A DNA stretch of 10,378 nucleotides, taken from the NCBI GenBank assembly GCA_943326825.2, contig CALPUT020000057.1, positions 1 through 10,378 on the forward strand, in the 5' to 3' direction. Made by a program: the position numbers and the translations under genes. Source of the DNA: Chryseobacterium gleum. GTDB lineage: Bacteria; Bacteroidota; Bacteroidia; Flavobacteriales_D; Crocinitomicaceae. Numbering within the stretch: position 1 is the stretch's first letter; each line of letters starts with the position of its first letter. This document shows positions 1-5,724 of this stretch, in pieces. The notes beneath the pieces were generated by a model. The model saw only the letters and a program-made list of their open reading frames with translations, made no database searches and was not told the DNA's origin.

Positions 1-2867
1 CCTTTAGCAACCCAATAATTGTAGGTAGGTTTCATTTTTAATAATGCTCTAACTTCAGCATCAGATTTATCTAATTCTTTTTGTTTGAAGTACATTTCAG
101 CTAAAGAGAATTTTGCTTCGGCACATTTTTCAGTAGTAGTGTTTTTAACTATCCATTCTAATGAAGGTTTAGCTTCTGAGAAATTGTCTAGGTAATAATT
201 TGACATACCTTTTGCGTATTCTGCTTCTAATTTGTTTGTTGGATTTAATTGAGAACTTTCCAAAACTAGTTTTGAATAATCTGCAGCTTTTTTCCAGTTT
301 TCAATTAAGAAGTAACTTCTCATCATACCTAGTCTTGAATTGAAAATTATAATAGGAGTTGAACTGATTGTTTCCAATCTTTCATAATACGGAATAGATT
401 CAGCGTATTTGCCATTATTAAACAATTGTTTAGAAACTCGAATCGCTGCATTTTCTGTATATCCATTTGTTGGTTCAGCTAAAGTTTGAATATATATTTC
501 TATTGCTTTATCGAAATTTTTCGCACGATAATGGCAATCAGCTAAATGATTTTTAACTTCATTTGCATAAATCCCATTAGGATAAGCTGCTAAATATTTT
601 TCAAAATCTGTAATAGCTTCATTTGTTTTTGTTGAGTCACCATAAACTTTCATTGCTGGCATATAGTACAAATCTCTTTCTTGTTGATCTTTTGAAATTC
701 CTGCACATGGATATTTTTCAGCAATCATTTTAGCATCCTCTACTTTTTTCAATTCATTATACATTTCGTATAAACCTTTGGATGCTTTTTCGCAATATTC
801 ACTTTCTGAACCAAATTCATCTAAAATTTCTTTGTAAGCTTTCTCACATTTCGAAAATTCATGCTTTTTATAATATAAATCTGCAATTTCAGTTCTAGCG
901 TTTTTAACTAAAACTGAATTTGGATAATCAGTTACTATCAATTGATAGTACTTTAATGCTTGATCATTATTATTAAGGTATTTGTAAGTAATTGCTAATT
1001 CATTTATAGCGTTTAATATATATTTCGATGATGAATAATTATTGATTAAGTTTTGAAGTGCAGAAATTTTTAAATCTGATTTTCCTTTGATGAAGGTATA
1101 TGTTTTAGCTAAATAATATAAAGCTTGATCTTCAAAACCACCTTTTAAATCAAAAGCTCCTTGGTAAAATTTTGCTGCATTTTCATCTTCTCTTAACATA
1201 TAATAACCATCAGCAGCCCTCATATAGGCATCAACTAATTTTCTTATGTTTTTCGCATTACTAGCAGTTACAATTTGAGTATAAAGTCTAAAATTTTCAA
1301 CTCCTTGAGAAGTATCATTTTTGGCGTAAAATGAATATCCTATATTATAATATGCATCTGCTTTCATTAAAGGATTTGAAATTCCTTGTGAGTTGATATA
1401 GGCCCTGTATCCTTGTATTGCTTTATCGAATTTTTTAGATTGAAATTGTGCATCAGCTCCCCAAAATTTTGCATTAGCAGAAACAGTTGGGTCAATCTGA
1501 TAAGTATCGACTAATTCAAATGTTTTAATAGCTTCAACATATTCTCCTTTTTGATACAATTCAATGCCATAGTTATAAGCAACAATTTGGTAAGCACTTT
1601 TTAAACGGATGTCTTTATTTTGTAGCTTGTCCAATGATTGTAGAGCCTTACCATATTTATTTGTTGTTGTATATACATTTACTAAGTATTGATAAATATC
1701 ATTTTTTCGTTCTGATTCAGGATATTTATTTAAATACAATTGTAATGCTTCAACTGCTTCATCGTATGGATTAATGTCTAATTTGTAAGATAATACAGCA
1801 TAATTATAAAGGGCATCTTTTTGAATTTTTGGATTCATCGTTATTAATGATGCTTCATTAAATGCAGATCGAGCAGCTGTTAATTTGTTTTGTTTTAGAT
1901 AACTTTCCCCAATATGATAATACGCTACTTGACTTATACTATCTCTTTCTTCAGTTACTTTACTGAATAATTTTATTGCATTTTCAAAATTATTACTTCT
2001 GAAATAAGAGTATCCTAACTGATAATCATCTTCTCTAGTAGTTTTAGATGTTTCGTTGTATTTTTCTAAAAATGTTAGGGCTTCCTCAAATTTTCCGATT
2101 CGATAAAAAGCATCGCCAATGATATGATTGACATCATTAATGTTGACGATATTAGTTGTATCTAATAAACTAGATGATAATTCAGTAATTTCTTTGTATT
2201 TACCTTGAACATGATATATTTGAGCAATATAATATGGAACTACTTTTGAATATTTTACATCATTTTGTAATTTAATAAATCCTTCTAAAGCAGTTTGATA
2301 TGATTTGTCTTGGTATGCAATGTGAGAATAATAATACAACGCAGGAGAGGCATATTGTGAACTATCGTCTTTAATTTCAAAAAATGACTTTTTAGATTCA
2401 CTAAATTGTTCAGTTTGAAAATTTGCATAGCCTTTTTTAAAGTAAAATTCCGATTGATTGTCTTCTTCAATATCTTTTACATTCAATTGATTCAACCAAA
2501 TAAGTGATTCAGAATAATCTTTCTTTTGATAAAAATATTTACCCAAACGGAAGAATATAGCATTGTGATAGATGCTTTCTGGATAATTTTGATTGAAATT
2601 AATCAATAAATCTACTGCATCATTGTGAAATAATTCAAGAGCAGAAAGTCCTTCGTAATACAACGCTTTGATATAAAGCGGATCATTTTTCTTGTCAAAA
2701 TGAGAAACAAAATTTCTAAATTCATTTCTTGCTGCGCCAAATTGTTCTTTATTGTAAAGTTCTTCCGCTCTGTAAAAAGTCGCGTATTCCGAATTATATT
2801 TCTCCGAAGATTGCCCGAAATATTGGGTAATTACACTCAGAAATAAGATGACCAAAAATTTGTTCAT
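1..2867 (-). CDS. Long TPR-repeat periplasmic/envelope protein, 3' end cut by window edge
   Basis: The reverse strand is open for 955 codons from the ATG at 2867 to the window edge. I checked each line for in-frame stops and found none, so the C-terminus is missing. The N-terminus (MNKFLVILFLSVITQYFGQ) is a typical Bacteroidota signal peptide, so the protein should be exported. The rest is almost entirely tetratricopeptide/Sel1-like helical pairs. Examples are KFEEALTFLEKY (about residue 258), GEYVEAIKTFELV (about 440), KKFDKAIQGYRAYI (about 476), NNDQALKYYQLIV (about 632), KNFDKAIEIYIQTL (about 783) and GKYAESIPYYERL (about 823), with recurrent Y, A, G and P at TPR positions. No catalytic domain is visible. 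TPR arrays are protein-binding scaffolds, so a structural or assembly role in the envelope is an inference and the partner is unknown. The gene is divergent from ftsE across 242 bp. Family relatives of roughly 1000 residues would mean only a short piece is missing. Confidence 0.9.
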   Translation of the reverse strand, partial: MNKFLVILFLSVITQYFGQSSEKYNSEYATFYRAEELYNKEQFGAARNEFRNFVSHFDKKNDPLYIKALYYEGLSALELFHNDAVDLLINFNQNYPESIYHNAIFFRLGKYFYQKKDYSESLIWLNQLNVKDIEEDNQSEFYFKKGYANFQTEQFSESKKSFFEIKDDSSQYASPALYYYSHIAYQDKSYQTALEGFIKLQNDVKYSKVVPYYIAQIYHVQGKYKEITELSSSLLDTTNIVNINDVNHIIGDAFYRIGKFEEALTFLEKYNETSKTTREDDYQLGYSYFRSNNFENAIKLFSKVTEERDSISQVAYYHIGESYLKQNKLTAARSAFNEASLITMNPKIQKDALYNYAVLSYKLDINPYDEAVEALQLYLNKYPESERKNDIYQYLVNVYTTTNKYGKALQSLDKLQNKDIRLKSAYQIVAYNYGIELYQKGEYVEAIKTFELVDTYQIDPTVSANAKFWGADAQFQSKKFDKAIQGYRAYINSQGISNPLMKADAYYNIGYSFYAKNDTSQGVENFRLYTQIVTASNAKNIRKLVDAYMRAADGYYMLREDENAAKFYQGAFDLKGGFEDQALYYLAKTYTFIKGKSDLKISALQNLINNYSSSKYILNAINELAITYKYLNNNDQALKYYQLIVTDYPNSVLVKNARTEIADLYYKKHEFSKCEKAYKEILDEFGSESEYCEKASKGLYEMYNELKKVEDAKMIAEKYPCAGISKDQQERDLYYMPAMKVYGDSTKTNEAITDFEKYLAAYPNGIYANEVKNHLADCHYRAKNFDKAIEIYIQTLAEPTNGYTENAAIRVSKQLFNNGKYAESIPYYERLETISSTPIIIFNSRLGMMRSYFLIENWKKAADYSKLVLESSQLNPTNKLEAEYAKGMSNYYLDNFSEAKPSLEWIVKNTTTEKCAEAKFSLAEMYFKQKELDKSDAEVRALLKMKPTYNYWVAK

Positions 2868-2942
2868 AAACTATTTATTTGCCTTATATGACCTTGTTAT
2901 CTTTCTCTCAATTCTTAAAAATTAAAACTTTTATATTTTATA

Positions 2943-2975
2943 CAAAGTTAAATTAGAAGAAATGGTTTTAACCAA
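2943..2975 (-). promoter_or_regulatory. Candidate promoter of the TPR gene (Bacteroidota -33/-7 type)
   Basis: On the minus strand, TAACTTTG (2950-2943) matches the Bacteroidota -7 consensus TAnnTTTG exactly. A TTG (2975-2973) lies 22 bases upstream as a possible -33 box. The -7 element is about 75 bases from the ATG at 2867, so the transcript would carry a modest 5' leader. An imperfect inverted repeat, TGGTT-TT-AACCA (2963-2974), overlaps the -33 side and could be an operator, although it is short. The rest of the 2868-3109 spacer is AT-rich and holds no gene that I can see. Confidence 0.5.
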
Positions 2976-3084
2976 GTAAAATTAAGTGTGATGATGATGC
3001 TTTTTGTAAGTTGTTATAAAAGTTTTAAACGTGAATCTGTTAAGATTATTTCAGTAAAATTTTTCTTCTCATTCCTATTTTTAT

Positions 3085-3092
3085 CACCTTTA
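3085..3092 (+). promoter_or_regulatory. Weak candidate -7 element for ftsE
   Basis: CACCTTTA (followed by CAC) resembles TAnnTTTG with two mismatches and sits 17 bases before the GTG start. That spacing is similar to the lysS promoter in this window. No convincing -33 TTG box is present at the expected distance. This is a positional guess. Confidence 0.22.
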
Positions 3093-3109
3093 CACTAAAT
3101 ACAAGAGAA

Positions 3110-3829
3110 GTGGAACACGTTATTCGCATAAAAAACGCAAAAATCTATCAAAAAGACGCTTTAGTTATAGACGAAGTCGATTTTGAATTGGGCGAAACTG
3201 AGTTTATCTATTTGATTGGTAAAACAGGAAGTGGTAAAAGTAGTTTGTTAAAAACAATTTACGGAGAAGTCCCTTTGAAAGAAGGAGAAGGAACAGTTTG
3301 CGGATATGATTTACGTAACCTCAAAAAGAAAGAAGTTCCAATGCTTCGTCGAAAATTAGGTGTTGTGTTTCAAGATTTCCAATTATTGACGGATAGAACA
3401 GTTCTGCAAAACTTGTTTTTTGTAATGGGCGCTACTGGTTGGAAAGATAAAAAGTTAATGGAAGCTCGGTGTAGAGATATCTTACAATTGGTAGGGATTG
3501 AACATAAAATTAATGTAATGCCTCATGTGCTTTCTGGAGGAGAACAGCAAAGAGTTTCAATTGCAAGAGCATTAATAAATAAACCTAAATTAATTCTAGC
3601 AGATGAGCCAACAGGAAATTTGGATCCTGAAACATCAGAGGAAATAATGAGGTTGTTATTGGCTGTTGCAAAAGAAGAAAAATCAGCAGTTTTAATGGCT
3701 ACACATGATATGACGATGGTTGAGAAATATCCTGGCAGAGTGACAAGAGTTGATAATGGTAAGTTGAAAGAGATAAATACTTTAAATCGATTTAATCCTT
3801 TTGAACAATTTGATTTTACAGAAGAGTAA
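3110..3829 (+). CDS. ftsE: FtsE-type ABC transporter ATP-binding protein
   Basis: This is a complete 239-residue ABC ATPase with every expected motif. Walker A is GKTGSGKSS (37-45), the Q-loop is Q88 in VVFQDFQLL, the signature is LSGGEQQR (141-148), Walker B is LILADEP (161-167, catalytic E166), the D-loop is GNLDP and the switch histidine is H199 in ATHD. The VVFQDFQLL.. and ADEPTGNLDP phrases are typical of FtsE and of the related LolD/MacB class. In characterised bacteria FtsE pairs with the membrane protein FtsX and uses ATP to switch on periplasmic peptidoglycan hydrolases or their activators at the division site. No ftsX is visible here; in Bacteroidota it is often unlinked. The start is GTG at 3110 and the first ATG codon in frame is far inside the domain (residue 78), so GTG is well supported. 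There is no Shine-Dalgarno sequence, as is normal for the phylum. FtsE is favoured over LolD, but sequence alone does not settle it. Confidence 0.85.
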   Translation: MEHVIRIKNAKIYQKDALVIDEVDFELGETEFIYLIGKTGSGKSSLLKTIYGEVPLKEGEGTVCGYDLRNLKKKEVPMLRRKLGVVFQDFQLLTDRTVLQNLFFVMGATGWKDKKLMEARCRDILQLVGIEHKINVMPHVLSGGEQQRVSIARALINKPKLILADEPTGNLDPETSEEIMRLLLAVAKEEKSAVLMATHDMTMVEKYPGRVTRVDNGKLKEINTLNRFNPFEQFDFTEE

Positions 3830-3856
3830 TTAAAAAATAGAGGAAAATTAGTAATT

Positions 3857-3886
3857 GAGGTTGTTTCAAAAGAACAGCCTCTTTTT
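3857..3886 (+). terminator. Intrinsic terminator after ftsE
   Basis: GAGGTTGTTT (3857-3866) pairs with GAACAGCCTC (3872-3881) as a 10-bp stem with two G-U pairs and a 5-base loop (CAAAA), followed by TTTTT (3882-3886). It lies 27 bases after the ftsE stop and 7 bases beyond the stop of the convergent lipoprotein gene. On the opposite strand the hairpin lacks a clean T-run, so it probably serves ftsE mainly and may work weakly in the other direction. Confidence 0.8.
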
Positions 3887-3893
3887 ATGGAAT

Positions 3894-4682
3894 TCAATCT
3901 AATATTTTGATTCCGGTCAATACTTGAAATTGAAAACCTGAAGCATCAGTCATGCGTTCAAAGTTTACGGTTAATTGTTTTCCAATCATTAATATTTCTG
4001 TTTGTTGTAATTTCTTAATGTTTTCATCTATTGCCTGTACCATCAAGGCTGAGATATAACCATCTTTTTTGTTTTCACCCACAGTAATAAATAAATCTTT
4101 TCCAGTTTCAACAAATCCTTGAAATGTAGTAATGAATTCTCCTCTTTGATTTAAAGCATCCTCAGCATTTTTAGAAGAGCAATTAACTGTTTTACATTTC
4201 ATAAAAAGCATTTGATCTAATTCTTCTTCAAAGTTAGCCTCACGAAATTTTGTATTTAAAGCTATTTGTTCATTTTTGTAAAAAGAAATTCGTTCAATAA
4301 ATTTAGGTTTAACGTTAGAATGATCTTCAAATCTTTCTTTTGATACAATCTTGATTCCATCTTTGAAATAAAATGATGTCGTTCCATATTCTTTCGTTTG
4401 TCCATTTACATATCTTTGAACTAGTTTAAGAATCTTTTTATTTCCATCTAAAAATGCTGAAACTTCAAATTCTGACCCATCCTCTTTTGTGAACGATAAA
4501 CTTCCAACTTCCATCAATGTATCATTCATGTCAATTTCAGCTACAAATTTCTCATATTCATCTTCATTTTTTAACGGGGTATATTCTGAATTTGAATCTA
4601 TTCCTGAACTTTCTTCATTTGAAGAGCATGATGCTAAAATGATAGAAAAAACGATGTATAGAAAAATAGTTGAAGCTTTCAT
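3894..4682 (-). CDS. Lipoprotein of unknown function
   Basis: This 262-residue protein begins with a lipoprotein signal peptide: MKAS, a hydrophobic stretch, then the lipobox LASC with the lipidated cysteine at residue 19. The residues after it are SSNEESS, including an acidic pair. In Bacteroidota, acidic residues just after the cysteine can act as an export signal to the cell surface, so surface exposure is possible. The mature part is hydrophilic and Lys/Glu-rich, with alternating strand-like segments (for example KKILKLVQRYVNGQTKEYGTTSFYF), which suggests a beta-rich fold. A CKTVNC pair near residue 165 could form a disulfide. I recognise no family. It follows the LytM-domain gene on the same strand with 56 bases between them, so co-transcription is likely, though a possible internal promoter lies in the gap. 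Confidence 0.85.
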   Translation of the reverse strand: MKASTIFLYIVFSIILASCSSNEESSGIDSNSEYTPLKNEDEYEKFVAEIDMNDTLMEVGSLSFTKEDGSEFEVSAFLDGNKKILKLVQRYVNGQTKEYGTTSFYFKDGIKIVSKERFEDHSNVKPKFIERISFYKNEQIALNTKFREANFEEELDQMLFMKCKTVNCSSKNAEDALNQRGEFITTFQGFVETGKDLFITVGENKKDGYISALMVQAIDENIKKLQQTEILMIGKQLTVNFERMTDASGFQFQVLTGIKILD

Positions 4683-4713
4683 GTTGGTATTTTTTTAATT
4701 AAAATGCAAGAAG

Positions 4714-4726
4714 TTGTAAAAGTAAC
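4714..4726 (-). repeat. 13-bp motif, copy 1, upstream of the lipoprotein gene
   Basis: GTTACTTTTACAA on the minus strand lies 32-44 bases before the lipoprotein ATG. It contains TACTTTTA, one mismatch from the Bacteroidota -7 consensus TAnnTTTG, so it may be a promoter element. An identical 13-mer occurs at 5680-5692, also upstream of a leftward gene. Confidence 0.4.
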
Positions 4727-4738
4727 AAGTTTTCAGAA

Positions 4739-5593
4739 TTAATTGAAGTTAATATAATCAATTGGATTAACGCAATTTTGATTATGCCATAATTCAAAAC
4801 TTAAATGAGGTTCAATTTTACCATTTAGATATTGACCTACTATTGCTATTGGATCACCAGTTTGAACTTTTTCACCAGATTTTTTAAGAGTTATTTTTGC
4901 ATGCTTGTAAATTGATATATAATCATTTGAATGTTTTATTATTATGGTGTATCCATCTTTTGAAGTAAATCCAGTAAAAATTACTGTTCCAGCTAAACAT
5001 GATTTTATTTTCATGTCTTTTATTGTTTTAATCTCTATGGAACGATGTTTTTCCAAATCAAAAACGCTGATTATTTTACCTGAAACAGGATTTGAAAAGA
5101 TAGTTAGTTTCTTGTTTTTATTATCTTTTTTATGAACAGAAGTATGCATATCTTCTTTCACTTTTTTAGCTATTTCTTTTTCATTTTTAGTAAATTTACC
5201 TTCATGTTTAGGTAAAATAATTTGTTGAATTTCTGGAATATCAGAACTAAAGGAATCAGCTATAATTTCGCCCTTTAATACTTTTTTAATATTTGAAATA
5301 TATAATTCTTGATTTTCTATTTTGGAAGATAATTTTTGAATCTTATTTTCTTGGTTGAATAATGCTTCTCGTTCAATTGAAACATCATTTTTTATAGAAT
5401 AATTAGACAAAAATCCTTTTGTAATTAGGAAAGAGGATGCTAATCCAGCAATAATAATTATTAAAAAAACAAATGAATAAAGTTGTATTTTACTACTCGT
5501 AATGGTCCATTTTACTTCAAAATTATCAGGGTTTGTGATAACAATTCGAATCTGTTCTTTTAAATTATCAATTCTATTTTTAAACCAAGCCAT
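4739..5593 (-). CDS. Membrane-anchored coiled-coil protein with degenerate LytM/M23 domain
   Basis: The 284-residue protein has a short cytoplasmic N-terminus with basic residues, one transmembrane helix (about 39-58, rich in I/V/L/F), a coiled-coil-like stretch (about 72-108), a charged Lys/Glu linker (about 130-162) and a C-terminal LytM/M23 domain (about 165-282). The domain has the family landmarks: SNPVSGKI at its start, AGTVIFTG, GYTIIIKH, the IYKHA equivalent of the usual YxHL (H231), KVQTGDPIAIVG, and EPHLSFELW followed by NPIDYI. The zinc site looks altered. The usual HxxxD reads H183-R-S-I-E187, and the final HxH reads H263-L-S265. Two of the three canonical zinc ligands are therefore changed, so it may not be an active endopeptidase. 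Degenerate LytM proteins such as EnvC and NlpD instead activate amidases. The likely location is the periplasmic face of the inner membrane. It is divergent from the secreted protein gene at 5725. Confidence 0.85.
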   Translation of the reverse strand: MAWFKNRIDNLKEQIRIVITNPDNFEVKWTITSSKIQLYSFVFLIIIIAGLASSFLITKGFLSNYSIKNDVSIEREALFNQENKIQKLSSKIENQELYISNIKKVLKGEIIADSFSSDIPEIQQIILPKHEGKFTKNEKEIAKKVKEDMHTSVHKKDNKNKKLTIFSNPVSGKIISVFDLEKHRSIEIKTIKDMKIKSCLAGTVIFTGFTSKDGYTIIIKHSNDYISIYKHAKITLKKSGEKVQTGDPIAIVGQYLNGKIEPHLSFELWHNQNCVNPIDYINFN

Positions 5594-5679
5594 TTTTTTA
5601 TTTTAGAAACAGTAAAACAATTCGATGTATTTTGCAGTTAATCAATTGTTAAATTATTACAAAATCTAAATTATTGCAA

Positions 5680-5692
5680 TTGTAAAAGTAAC
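5680..5692 (-). repeat. 13-bp motif, copy 2, in the divergent spacer upstream of the LytM gene
   Basis: This is an exact second copy of the 13-mer at 4714-4726. On the minus strand it reads GTTACTTTTACAA, 87-99 bases before the LytM-protein ATG at 5593. It also overlaps the possible -33 box of the rightward gene at 5725, so it may have a role on either strand. Confidence 0.4.
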
Positions 5693-5708
5693 GAATTCAT
5701 TAAATTTA
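5680..5708 (+). promoter_or_regulatory. Candidate promoter of the choice-of-anchor L secreted protein gene
   Basis: TTG (5680-5682) and TAAATTTA (5701-5708, one mismatch to TAnnTTTG) are separated by 18 bases, a spacing that suits the Bacteroidota -33/-7 promoter. The ATG at 5725 is 16 bases further on. The palindrome ATTGCAAT (5673-5680) abuts the -33 box. The 131-bp spacer 5594-5724 otherwise shows only AT-rich sequence shared by two divergent genes. Confidence 0.4.
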
Positions 5709-5724
5709 CGTCTATATTCATAAG

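Noticed and set aside
2285..2470. 61-codon open frame on the minus strand
   Set aside because: It is in a different frame of the same strand as the continuous TPR gene, which explains this stretch fully.
2989..3000. Short TGATGATGATG microrepeat before ftsE
   Set aside because: Only three to four units in non-coding AT-rich DNA, with no link to a start or promoter; too short to argue for phase variation.
3523..3897. Open frame of 124 codons on the minus strand across the end of ftsE
   Set aside because: It lies antisense to the conserved signature and Walker B region of ftsE, has no domain-like features, and runs across the ftsE terminator.
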